Positions 35,497 to 45,438 of a stretch of DNA of 64,000 nt are shown piece by piece. Positions within the stretch are counted from its first letter, which is position 1. Every line of letters starts with the position of its first letter. The DNA is from Thermothelomyces thermophilus ATCC 42464. Its lineage: Eukaryota; Ascomycota; Sordariomycetes; Sordariales; Chaetomiaceae. Where the stretch lies: NCBI RefSeq assembly GCF_000226095.1, contig NC_016472.1:1488001-1552000 (forward strand), written 5' to 3'. The notes under the pieces were generated by a model. The model had not been told where the DNA came from, ran no database searches, and was given only the letters and a program-made list of their open reading frames with translations. Made by a program: the position numbers and the translations under genes.

Positions 35497-35953
35497 ACGC
35501 AATGCTTGTTACCTTTGAGTCACGGCTGTCTGCCAGCAGGGAGTGATCTCTGGCCTCCCGCCCGCGAGTTCCACAAGGCCTTAAAAAAAAAAAAATACAA
35601 AACAAAACACCAAGTCCCGTCTCTATGTCGCGCCCGTTCTCAGAAAGGTCGCACAATCTATCGTACAGGTTTCAGGCACAGCCTCCTTTGCCAGCTGGCT
35701 GACCAACACCCTCTCCTGAAGACGAAGTGGTGCAACCCCCGACGAGAGAAGTGCATTACGAGGATATCAAGTGGGCGAAACCAAAGCTGATCGGTCTCTT
35801 TCCCACGTCGTTCCATGAAGCCTTCATGGCCGTCCTGAAGAGGTTGGGTCCCGCGAACGCTTATTATTCGTAAGGGCGCTTACTCTGCTCCTCCTGGAGT
35901 CGGCATGTGTAGTAGTGGCACCCGGGTAAGAAGAAATGTGACTGCACAAACAG

Positions 35954-37131
35954 TCACTCATTGTAGTGATACACCTGTCCCGGTCAGCATGTCATATCTA
36001 GCTCACAGAAAACCCGGAGTAAATACGCACCTTGTAATTGGGCAGACCGACGGGCTGCCAACCCAACCTCTTGGACATCTTCGCGAAGCCCTCCGTCTCG
36101 ATCAAGTTGTAAAAGGCAAAGGGAGGGAACATGGCGCCGTCTCTGTGGACATCGGCCTTGACGAGGAGCGCGGCGCCGCCGACGCCGTCCAGGGGCATCT
36201 CCTCATGCAGGCGACCGTCCTCCCTGCTCATGTAGGCCATCAGGGTCCGGAACGTAGCCATCTCGGAATAGCCCTCGAGCAGGATGTCGTCCGGGTTCAT
36301 CTTCTTGGCCATGTCCAGCGCGGTGGGGCTGTCCTGCCAGTTGTTGAAGTCGTAGGGGCGCTCGTCCATCATCTGTTTCTCCTCGTTCCAGTAGCGCTGG
36401 AAGCAGTTGGGCACCATGACGGCCTGGTCGTGGCTGGCTAGGTCCTGGATGATGGTGGGAGGGGTCTCGACGACGTCGGCGTCCAGCCACAGGATCCACG
36501 AGGTCGAGGGGCCGAGGGTCGAGTAGAGGAGAGAGTTGCGGGCCTTGGCCATGGCGGCGCGCCGGACCTTCTGGTTCTCCAACTTGTGGCGCTCCTTCTC
36601 GTCCTGCGAGACGAGCGGCGGGTCGATGTCTTCCCGCAGGATAATGATGCTCTTGAAGCGGTCCTTCTCCGGCCCGTGCTTCTGGGTCTTGGTGATCCTC
36701 TTCTGCAGCTCCCGCGTCGCCTCGTTCCCTTCCTTCGTCTTGGGAAGGATGAAGCCGAGCGTGATCAGTTCGTGAGGGTACTCGAGCCGGAGGATGTTGT
36801 CCCAGTAGGCCGGGTAGAAGCGGGCCATGGGGGTCAGGATCAGGATGTTCTCGCGGTTCTCGAGCGGGTTGGGCGTGGTGGTGACATTGTTCAGGTTGTA
36901 ATGCGCGACGGGCGGCGGCTTCTGCTTCTGCTTGTCACCAGTCGGCTTGCGGAAGGGAGAGGTCGGCGGCGAGAGATGGTGCGCCGCGGCGGCGGCTTTG
37001 CGAGAAGGGGAAAAATTGGGGGTAGAGGGCCCTATTAAAAAGTATATGATGAATATGCAGAGCGCCACGCCGACGGCAAGAGTTGCGGGGCTCGTCTTCT
37101 TGAGACGAACCGACCCCATGGGGCGTGCCAT
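35954..37131 (-). CDS. MNN9: Mannan polymerase subunit Mnn9 (Anp1/Van1/Mnn9 family)
   Basis: Golgi alpha-1,6-mannosyltransferase subunit that extends outer-chain N-glycans, using GDP-mannose. Two exons: 37131-36031 and 35974-35954; the second holds only 'VYHYNE' and the stop, giving 373 residues. A type II signal anchor lies at ~15-35 ('TLAVGVALCIFIIYFLIG'). Family blocks: 'NRENILILTPMARFYPAYWD', 'YPHELITLGFILPKTKEGN', the metal-binding DxD in 'SWILWLDADVVETPP', 'NNWQDSPTALDMAKKM', 'EGYSEMATFRTLMAYM' and 'DGVGGAALLVKADVHRDGA'. The 'MARPMGSVRLKK' start and terminal 'GLPNYKVYHYNE' favour Mnn9 over Anp1 or Van1. Confidence 0.9.
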
Positions 37132-37233
37132 GGGTTCGTCGAAGATGGATCAGGAAAGACGACCCATAGAGTTGCCAGCGACGCGTTGATGCGTTATCGT
37201 CGAGGTTGAACTCGGGCAGTGATCTCTTTTCCT

Positions 37234-37271
<38 letters not shown>

Positions 37272-38018
37272 CGCTCCAACGTCACCCAGCGAGGGTCGTG
37301 ACGAATCGGCCCGGCAACGCAACCAGAGGCTGCTCGTCCACGGGGGGTGTGTCAAAGGGGCTTTAGTTGGTTAACCGGAGTTGGCTGGTGCTGGGGGGAT
37401 GCAATGGGGGTCGAAAAAGGACAAGTCTAAAATGGCAGCGGCCGAATGCTGGCTTCTGATTGCTGCAAGGGCACAGTATGGATACATGGTAATCGAGATC
37501 CCCTTGGCTGGGGCACTTGTTGGTGGTTTCAAGTATACGTCGTTGGACAGAGCGCCGGGCCATCTTGCTCGACACATAGATGTCTCTTGTTCTGGGCCAA
37601 AGCACGAGTTTCTGCAACATGTCCTCCTCCCTTGTCAGTGCGGAAAACTTGAATCAAGAGGTTTTGGCCACGTCCGGTGGCTTTGTTTAGGGCCCAGTTA
37701 TGATTTTGAGACATAAGAAACCCTGTAACAAACATACAGTGTGCGGTACAGTGTGTAGTCTGCCTCTGGCCTACTCCGTAGAGCTGCGTCAACGGCTCGC
37801 AGCCTTAACTAATTACCTAGAGCAAGCAGTTCACCTAATCAACTGCGAGGAGCTTAACTAGTGTAAGCTGCCACCTGCGCAACCAAGTTTGCCGCTTTCT
37901 TCGAGAGGAATTGAAAACCACCACTCTTCACGACACCGTTTTTTTCACCCATACTTTCCGGCTTCATTTATTCGTTTTCAACTTCCTTGAAATCGCCGAG
38001 GCCGACACAACTGCGACA
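37132..38018. other. Divergent upstream region of MNN9 and RPN13
   Basis: No gene supported. Contains a long CT tract close to the MNN9 start and the RPN13 promoter at the right end. Confidence 0.6.
37237..37268. repeat. (CT)n microsatellite upstream of MNN9
   Basis: About sixteen uninterrupted CT units (GA on the MNN9 sense strand) about 105 bases before the MNN9 ATG, probably promoter or leader. Confidence 0.9.
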
Positions 38019-39644
38019 ATGTCAATAACGCCAATCATCACTTTCAAGGCGGGCATCTGTGATGTCGATGTTTGTCTTCCCTGGCTTCCCTGCCCTGCCC
38101 CTCCTTCGTCCGATAGCGCGCTGACCGAACCTGGCGTTAGCAATCGTCGAAACCATACAAGGTCAAGCCCCAGCCGACGCCCGGCTACATTTACCTCTAC
38201 TCCGAAGATGGTACGCCCTGCTGACCTTTTGGCGCCCGCCGCCCTCCCCGCCCAGCACTGGCGCTGACTGACACCCCGCAACAGACCTCGTCCACTTCTG
38301 CTGGCGCCCCAGGTCGGCGCCCCTCGACCGACCCGAGCTCGACCTCGTCATGGTGCCGGCAGACGGCAACTTCGTCCCATACGACACACGCACGCCGAGC
38401 CACCCCTCCTCCAAGACCAACGGCCGCATCTTCGTCCTCAAGTTCGCCTCATCCTCGCAGCGCCACCTGTTCTGGCTCCAGTCAAAGCCGCAGGGTCGCA
38501 GCGGCGACGCGGCGTGGCTCAGCCCGAGGGATCTCAAGATTGGCGACATCGTCGACAGGCTGCTGCAGGGCGAGGAGGTGGACGTGAACCGCGAGCTTGC
38601 TTCGGTCCGCAATAATAACAACAACAGCCGGCGTGATGCCGACGACGACGAGACCATGGAGGACGTCGAGGGTCACGGTGATTCTCATCGGCGCAGCCCC
38701 GGCGGCGGCGGCGGAGGCGCCGGCCCGGACGCAACCGGCGGGGACTTCAGAGAGGAGGGCGAGGATGCTCGGGAAGGAGGGGCGGACGGGGCGCGAGCGT
38801 AGGTGATCATCCTTCCACTTTTTGACTCCGGTCTCCCGGGTGTCTTCTCTGTTGCCTTGCACGTTTTATATCATGGGCGTTCTCGCTGCTGGGGAATGGA
38901 CTGGGATCTGGCGCAGAGCATCGGACATTCTCTCAGATAGCCTGTACATTCTAAAGAGACCCGCCAGCAGAAGAAGAAGAAGAAGGAGGAGGAGGAGGAG
39001 GAGAAGGAGAAGAAGCATGGCGGCCAAGAAACAAAGAAAATGAGAAAGCCGGCATTGTCTCATTCTCGTTCCACGCTCATCGGCTTCCTGCACAAGTGCT
39101 AATCTCAAGCTGCAGGGTGAGCAACGACGCTGCCACGGCGGTGCGGAACTTCCTCGAATCCCTCAAGGGCGCCCCGGGACTCGGGGGGATCAACCGGGCC
39201 GAGGGCAAGGCATACCCTCTGCTGACCGATCTTCTCGACACGTCTACGACGATCCCGATGCTGGAGGCGGCCACGGACGAATACGTCGACAGCCTCCTGG
39301 GCTATATCCCCCCCACCGTGCTGGTCCTGGCTCAGCCGGGAGACCGCGGCGATGCCATCGAGAGAGAACCGGGGCCCGAGTCGGTGGAAGCCGCCAAGCA
39401 GGCCATGAGCTCGAGCCAGAAGCGAGACCTCCTCAAGAAGGTGCTCCGCAGCCCACAGTTCAGCCAGAGTCTGGCTAGCCTGACGATGGCCCTGAGGGAT
39501 GGCGGTTTGCCGAGCATCTCGGAGGCCTTGGGCATTGCGGTGGAGAATGGCGGGCTGGTCAGGGGCGGGACTGTGCCACTAGGTGGTGGTGATGCTGTCG
39601 AGGCGTTTGTGGAGGGGGTGAAGAAGACGGTGCAGAAGAAGTAA
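38019..39644 (+). CDS. RPN13: 26S proteasome ubiquitin receptor Rpn13 (ADRM1-like)
   Basis: Rpn13 binds ubiquitin chains and docks on Rpn2 in the 19S particle; members with a DEUBAD domain also bind the deubiquitinase Uch37. Four exons: 38019-38069, 38141-38210, 38285-38798 and 39116-39644; 387 residues. The N-terminal PRU domain reads from 'ITFKAGICDVD' through 'YKVKPQPTPGYIYLYSED' and 'LVHFCWRPRSAP' to 'RIFVLKFASSSQRHLFWLQS'. A ~100-residue Asn, acidic and Gly-rich linker follows. The C-terminal half ('YPLLTDLLDTSTTIPML', 'DSLLGYIPPTVLVLAQP', 'QKRDLLKKVLRSPQFSQSLA') is the DEUBAD helical domain, absent from short yeast Rpn13. Intron 3 has a long purine repeat. Confidence 0.92.
38967..39015. 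repeat. Purine-only AGA/GGA repeat in RPN13 intron 3
   Basis: About 49 bases of A and G, mostly AGA then GGA triplets, within the intron 38799-39115. Confidence 0.85.
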
Positions 39645-40173
39645 AAGGAAAAGGGGGAGGGAGGGGGGGCTGTGTGTCAGGGCCATCCGTGCCAGAGACG
39701 ACACAAGCCGCATTGTAGGAAGACATATTACAAACAGGGTGTCATTGCTAGGCCATAGCAGGTAGGCCAAATACGGAACTGGGAAAAGTCGTACATAGAC
39801 CGGTAGTGCATCGTAGCCTTGACTGGTTCATCTTCGGCGGAATGTGTCAGATCTAGAGGGCTAGACCTGGCGCTGTCTCAACGGTGTCAAGTTTGATGAA
39901 ATTGATACTCAATTTCCCCCCTTCTTTGCCACTCATTCTACGTACTTTTTCGGTTTGTTTCCGTTTCCCTCAACCTAAACTCCAGAATTGTTTCGAAAAC
40001 GAGCACAAGACTTTCGGAGCAACTCATTGCTCGATGAACCAACCCTAACCCTTGCAGTTCTCTGCCTGGAACTCGCTGCGTCATCCCACTTTAGCTTGGA
40101 GCTCTAGCTTTCATAGCTTCCTCCTTCCCACAACCGACCAACCTAGGTGAGCGCCATCGAGACTTCGACGACC
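39645..40173. other. Intergenic between RPN13 and CUS2
   Basis: No gene; RPN13 3' flank and CUS2 promoter. The sequence just before the CUS2 ATG is CT-rich, as in many fungal leaders. Confidence 0.6.
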
Positions 40174-41686
40174 ATGGCAGAAGCGGAATATTGGACGTTT
40201 CCGACAAACCCGGAAGAATTCGATCAGGATGAGCGGATTTCCTACTCCAAGCTCGACAACAAGTATATCGCGGTGCAGGACGACGGCACCGAGTACGAGT
40301 TCGACGAAGGGTTGAGGCGCTGGATCCCCATCGTCGACGAAGCCCTGATCGAGGAACAACAGAAAGGGTACATAATGCCCAATTCTGCCGCTCAAGACGA
40401 CCGCCAGGAATTGGCACAGGGGAAAAAGAGGAAGCTGGACTCGAACGATCGCGAGGTAAGCTGCGCGCGCATGCACACCTGAAGCGACTTGCCGTCCCGC
40501 ACGCCGTCATGCCCTCCTCCTTCTTTTCCTCCTCATCTACCACCACCTCCTCTTCCTCCTACCACACAGCCCAGCACATAAGGCCAGCCGAGAGACAAGG
40601 ACCGTCCCGAATGCTCGCGCGCGAGATCCGGGAGAGACTGACCAGCCGCTTGATGTTACCTTGTTGCTTGCGCGCCAGCAGGACAGCAACTACAGCAACA
40701 ATAATAACAAGGCCCGCCCTTTCAAGGCGGCAAGGAGGCAAGGGAACCGCGGGCCGCCGCAGCCCAAGCAGAACACGGCCGTCTACGTGACGGGCCTCCC
40801 GCTCGATGCCACCGTCGAGGAAGTGGCCGAGCTCTTCTCGCGCAAGTGCGGCGTCATCGCCGAGGAGATCGACAGCGGCCGGCCGCGCATCAAGATGTAC
40901 ACGGACGAGAACGGCAACTTCAAGGGCGACGCCCTCATCGTCTTCTTCAAGCCCCAGTCGGTCGACATGGCCATCATGCTGCTGGACGATACCGACTTCC
41001 GCTTCCCCGTCCCGGGCGCCCCGTCCAACGGGCCCAAGATGCGCGTCCAGGCCGCCGACTCGAGCTACAAGAAGACCAAGTACGACGGCGAGAACGCCGC
41101 CGGATCAGGAGAACCCGGCACCGGCGCGGGTCCTTCAGATCAAAACAGCAACAACAACAGCAGCAGCAGCAGCAGCAACAATAATAATAATAACAATGCC
41201 AACAACAATAGTAGCAGCAACCAGCAGCGCAGCAGCCAGGACAAGGCCAAGATCATCAAGAAGACGCAGAAGCTCTCGGCCAAGCTGGCCGACTGGAGCG
41301 ACGACGACGACCCGTCGGCGCTGCGGGAGGCCGTCAACCCAAAGTACCAGCGCGTCGTCATCCTCCGCAACATGTTCACCCTCGACGAGCTGCGCGAGGA
41401 CCCCGCCGCCCTCCTGGACATCAAGGAGGACATACGCGAGGAGTGCGCCAAGCTCGGCCCCGTCACCAACGTGGTCCTCTACGACGAGGAGGAAGACGGG
41501 ATCGTGAGCGTCAAGTTCCGCACCCGCGAGGCGGCCGAGGCCTGCCTGCGCCTCATGCACGGCCGCGCCTTCGCCGGCCGCATCGTCGAGGCCTACCTCG
41601 CCACGGGGCGGGAGAGGTTCCGGAAATCAAAGGGGGATAAAGGCGGGGGGAAAGGAAGTGGCGGCGACGCGAGCGACGAGGAATGA
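40174..41686 (+). CDS. CUS2: U2 snRNP-associated splicing factor Cus2 (HTATSF1-like)
   Basis: Cus2/Tat-SF1 binds U2 snRNA and the SF3b1/Hsh155 UHM ligand during prespliceosome assembly. Two exons: 40174-40455 and 40682-41686; 428 residues. The N-terminal block 'KYIAVQDDGTEYEFDEGLRR' is typical of fungal members. RRM1 follows a basic linker: RNP2 'AVYVTGLPLD', RNP1-like 'GNFKGDALIVFF'. The interdomain linker is an Asn/Ser/Gln homopolymer region (~270-300). The second RRM is a UHM: 'RVVILRNMFTLDELREDP' and 'GIVSVKFRTREAAEACLRLM', followed by 'GRAFAGRIVEAYLATG' where canonical UHMs have an R-x-F motif (here R-A-F). The C-terminus is Lys/Gly-rich. The ATG at 40174 has a good context (ACCATGG); the in-frame upstream codons have none. 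Confidence 0.91.
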
Positions 41687-42172
41687 TTAACCGGTAGGAA
41701 CCTGATTGTGCGGCGCCCAAGTCTGACTTGGCATGGGTGCTCTGCGGTATAGTGTACGAACTTTCCCTTTTCATCTCGCTTGAACTTCCAGAGGTTTTGA
41801 TATCTAAGGCCGGAAAAGGTAGCAGCACGAAAACTATTGGCTCTCGCGTCCAGGTATGTATAATAGATAGTTGCCCATTCTTTGCTTTGCCTCTGCCCTC
41901 GTGCCACATTAGGGCGCCGCAGAGTCAATCACAATTAGCTTCACACTTGGGCCACGAGGTAGAAACGCAATGCCCATTTCATTCCATGTCTACCCTTCTA
42001 GCTAAAGTGTTGAACTCTTCCGTTCCCGACCAGGCCATCCACCACATATCGTCACGCCAGTGTTCCACCCCGAGGGGATAGGTAGTATGGGGCATCCATA
42101 TTGTACATCGAGCCTAGAAATTGAGGCGATGGGGTATCTTCGTCATGTTGAGGTCGGTCCAGCAGTATTCCT
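41687..42172. other. Convergent spacer between CUS2 and ADE17
   Basis: No gene seen; two 3' flanks. Confidence 0.6.
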
Positions 42173-44090
42173 CTAGTGGTGGAACAGCCGGATGTTCTGC
42201 TCAACAAACGTGATACCGAGCTTTTCGGCCGTCTCGAAGACGGGCAAGTCGTTCTGGCTGCCACCGGGGGCGGCGATGTACTTGACGCCAGAACGGGCAG
42301 CGCGGTAAACGTTGTCGGTGAAGGGGAACTGTGGTCCCACGTCAGCTTCGAACCAGTAATGGGAGGGTGGCACACCGGAAAAGGGCGGTAACTTACGAAA
42401 GCATCGCTCGACACGACAACGTCAGTCAGCTTGGACAGCCACTCGCTCTTCTCCTCCTCGGTGAAGGCAGGCGGGACCTCCTCGAAGGCGGCCTCAAAGA
42501 GCTCGCGCTCCGGCCCCGACTTAGGGAGCTGGCCGCTGACGAGCAAATCAATGGCATTGCTCTTGTCTGGGCGCTTGGTGCCCTTCTTCCACTTGATGCC
42601 GAGGACGCGTGGGTGGAAGCGCAGCCACCAGTTATCGGCCTTGTCGCCAGCCAGCCTGGTGCAGTGAATGCGCGACTGCTGGCCGGCGCCGAGGCCGACG
42701 ACTTGGCCCCTGGCAGCGTAGCAGACCGAGTTGCTTTGCGTATACTTGACGGCAACCGTGGCGATGGTCAGGTCGCGCAGAGCGCTCTCGGGGAGGGGCC
42801 CGGAGTTCTTGGGAGTGATGATGGTCTTGAACGACTCGGGGGAGATTTCGACGTCGTTGCGGCCCTGGGTCAGGTTGATACCGTAGACGGTCCTGGTCTC
42901 GGTCTTGCTGGGCTCGTACTCCGGGTCCATCTGGAGGACAAGGTACCTGCCGCCCTTCTTCTTCTTGAGGATCTCCAGAGCAGCGGGCTCGTACCCGGGG
43001 GCGATAACACCGTCGGAGACCTCCTTGGAGATGATGCTGGCGGTGGGAACGTCGACAACGTCGCTCAGAGCGATCATGTCACCAAAGCTGCTCATGCGGT
43101 CGGCGCCGCGAGCGCGAGCATATGCCTGAGCGAGGCCAGAAGTCTCAATGCCGGGAATATCATCGACCATGTAGACTTTGCGCTCGTCGGCGGTCAAAGG
43201 CAGGCCAATGGCGGCACCAGCGGGAGACACGTGCTTGAAGCTGGCAGCGGCGGGCTTGCCGAGAGCCTTCTTGAGTTCCTTGACCAGGGGCCAGCTGTTG
43301 AGGGCGTCCAGTAGGTTGATGTAGCCCGGAGAGCCACAGAGGACCTTGAAGGGAAGCTCGCCCTCCTTGACGTAGGCCGAGGCGGGCTTCTGATGGGGAT
43401 TGGCACCGTAGCGGAGGGGAATATACTGCTTGCCATCGGCGGCGTACTGCTTACGGAAGAAGTCGGAAATGGCAGCGTCATAGTCGGCAGTGTGTTCAAA
43501 GGCCTTGAGGGCGTACAGCTTCCGGCTCTCCTCCTTGATCTCACCGGTCTCGAGCTCCTTGAGGAACTCGGCGTAGTCCTTGGGGTCGCTCAGAATGGTG
43601 ACGCGAGCGTGGTTCTTGGCAGCCGCGCGGATGAGAGTGACACCGCCGATATCGATCTCCTCTACAGCCTCGGGCACCGTGACATTGATCTTGGCGACCG
43701 TGTCCTTGAAAGGGTACAGGTTGCAGATGACGTAGTCAACCTTGTCGATGTTCTGCTCGGCCAGGTCCTTCTCGTCCGAGGCGAGGTTACGAGCAAGGAT
43801 GCCGGCGTGGACGGCAGGGTGGAGGGTCTTGACGCGGCCAGCAAGCATCTCGGGAGCCTTGGTGATGGCAGAAATGTCCCTATATGAAGGTCATTTGTTA
43901 GCCAACTGTTTCCTTTGAAGGTGCCGAGGCGAAATGCGTACTCAACCGGGAAACCCGACTCCCTAATCATCCTGGCGGTGCCGCCCGAAGCCAGAATGCG
44001 GACATTGTGCTGGACGAGGCCCTTGGCCAGGTCCAGGAGCCCGGTCTTGTCATAGACCGAAACAATTGCGATTCGCTGATGGTCGGCCAT
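42173..44090 (-). CDS. ADE17: Bifunctional AICAR transformylase / IMP cyclohydrolase
   Basis: Catalyses the last two steps of de novo purine synthesis: formyl transfer from 10-formyl-THF to AICAR, then ring closure to IMP; cytosolic. Three exons: 44090-43942, 43879-42397 and 42328-42173; 595 residues. N-terminal MGS-like cyclohydrolase domain: '[20 protein letters not shown]', '[15 protein letters not shown]', '[20 protein letters not shown]'. The transformylase domain carries '[14 protein letters not shown]', the Lys-His catalytic pair in '[13 protein letters not shown]', '[20 protein letters not shown]' and '[19 protein letters not shown]'. The last exon encodes '[20 protein letters not shown]' and ends with the conserved '[14 protein letters not shown]'. 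Yeast has paralogues ADE16 and ADE17; the symbol is given for the family. Confidence 0.96.
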
Positions 44091-44841
44091 TGTGAGAGAT
44101 GGTTTGGTGTTGCGAGAACGCTAACTTCAGTTCGAGCACGTCAGTGGTTCTCTTCAATCAACTGCAGCCCCGCGATCGGTTGCTGGGGGGGTGGTTTCTT
44201 TTTCCTTTTGTTTTTGGCGACTTACAAGGTGTACCCAAGTCCCGGCCGGTTAATCGTAAACTCGGCTGCCAATTCGAGTGCTCAAAACCCTGCAATTGCC
44301 GTGCCTCGAACAGAAGGGAGAAGATTAATGGTTGGCTGGTGCCGCCGAGAAAGAGAAGGCTCTAAGGCTCGTGGCGGGGAGAGATCAGCCCAATAATGCA
44401 CCTTCAGCGTTTGCCCAACACACCACCAAAAGGCAAGAGCGAGGGGCTGAAATTTGTCTTTGTTTCTTTCGTCACTTGTGTCGGATGGAGGGGTAGCTTG
44501 GCCGGGATCGGGGGTGGGAGGCTGCTTCTGCCCCGCGAGCCCCGCACCCCAGGCTTTTTTAGCTACTAATTGCCGCACTAGCGCCATGCAGTTGCTCGCT
44601 TGGGTGGAACGTATAAAAGAGTTTTCCCCCTAAAATTGCGTGAATTGCTTTCCCCGTCCTCCTTTGTAACAAACCTTGTTTTTCATTCTCACGTGTACAA
44701 CGTCTCGTCTTGTAGTTCGTTGACCTGGCCCAAATGGGCATATCGTAGGGGATCGAGCTGGTATCGTTATCGGATGGACCCTGGAACTGAGGGGCAGCCA
44801 GCCGCCCCCAGCTGGCGGGGGAGGTGCACGGTTCAATATGG
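44091..44841. other. Divergent spacer between ADE17 and U6 snRNA
   Basis: Holds the ADE17 promoter and upstream sequence of the U6 gene. No protein gene seen. Confidence 0.65.
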
Positions 44842-44849
44842 TTTATAAG
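44842..44849 (+). promoter_or_regulatory. TATA element of the U6 snRNA gene
   Basis: TTTATAAG about 28 bases before the inferred U6 5' end. That spacing is typical for fungal U6 genes transcribed by RNA polymerase III. Confidence 0.7.
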
Positions 44850-44871
44850 GTAGGCTGCTGGGGCAACAATT

Positions 44872-45030
44872 GTCCTTCGGGACATTTGGTCAATGTGAGT
44901 ATTTCCAAGCGGTTTAGCGTTACGCTCTGTAAAACAAGAGACTAACCACCTCGCAGTTGAAACGATACAGAGAAGATTAGCATGGCCCCTGCACTAAGGA
45001 TGACACGCTACTCAAAGAGACGCTACCAAT
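44872..45030 (+). ncRNA. U6 spliceosomal snRNA, interrupted by an intron
   Basis: U6 forms the catalytic core of the spliceosome with U2. The 5' stem-loop is GTCC-TTCG-GGAC (44872-44883). The central block 'ACGATACAGAGAAGATTAGC' starting at 44962 contains the ACAGAGA box, followed by the AGC triad region and 'ATGGCCCCTGCAC'. One extra T occurs (CACTAAGG) relative to the CACAAGG of S. pombe. Removing 44895-44956 joins GGTCAAT to TTGAAACG, which restores the expected U6 sequence and a length of about 97 nt. A T9 terminator follows. Promoter features are a TATA at -28 and a possible B box 100 bp downstream. The identity is clear; the exact 3' end is approximate. Confidence 0.95.
44895..44956 (+). 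other. Spliceosomal-type intron within the U6 snRNA gene
   Basis: 62 bp segment with donor GTGAGT, a CTAAC branch-like site at 44942-44946 and acceptor CAG, all good mRNA-type signals. It sits ten bases upstream of the ACAGAGA box, so U6 would be non-functional unless the segment is removed. mRNA-type introns in U6 are known in S. pombe and some other fungi. Confidence 0.88.
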
Positions 45031-45038
45031 TTTTTTTT
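45030..45038 (+). terminator. RNA polymerase III oligo-T terminator of U6
   Basis: Nine consecutive T directly after the U6 3' end on the sense strand. Confidence 0.9.
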
Positions 45039-45438
45039 CACTTTTTTGTACCTAACGTAATATTAGTTATACAGCCAAGCAAGATGCCGTGAGAAGTATT
45101 AAGGGCCTCCGACCGGACCTTTTGTGGGGAGGTCAAGGGTTCGAACACTTGCAGGTCCTTATTTTTTTTCCTAGTCATTTTCATATTTGAAAGCCTTGCC
45201 GGTTGAGTCAGGATTCCTTCTCTATTTAGCCAAGAGCAAGCCAAATCGTAGCTACAATACATCAAAACACTCCATCATACTACTCGTTTCCGATTACCTT
45301 AAAACGAGAGGGAAAATAATAATAAAAAATAAATAAAACAAGACAGCAACCCAACGCCAAATATCCATCACGAGGTAGATAACCTATACAGTTAGCTTGT
45401 CTATGCCCGAATAATGAATCCCAACAAACCCCCCGGAA
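45039..45438. other. Spacer between U6 and the GH125 gene
   Basis: AT-rich, with A/T runs near 45310-45345. Holds the candidate B box; otherwise the 3' flank of the GH125 gene. Confidence 0.6.
45138..45148 (+). promoter_or_regulatory. Candidate extragenic B box of the U6 gene
   Basis: GGTTCGAACAC matches the Pol III B-box consensus GGTTCGANTCC except at two positions and lies 100 bp after the terminator, close to the location of the B box in S. cerevisiae SNR6. It could instead be a remnant of a tRNA T-arm; no complete tRNA surrounds it. Confidence 0.5.

Larger units (their letters stand above)
35134..35953. other. Convergent spacer between PEX4 and MNN9
   Basis: No gene. Two 3' UTRs face each other. 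Holds a GC/CA alternating tract, a CT tract and an A-run near 35583-35595. Confidence 0.65.

Noticed and set aside
40147-40173. Upstream start for CUS2
   Set aside because: The extra nine codons begin with GTG; the ATG at 40174 has a strong context and matches the family start.
42331-43314. 327-codon plus-strand ORF
   Set aside because: Antisense to ADE17 and crossing its intron; no protein-like features.
45128-45160. tRNA gene suggested by a T-arm-like sequence
   Set aside because: No D-arm, anticodon arm or acceptor pairing around it; treated as a candidate U6 B box instead.
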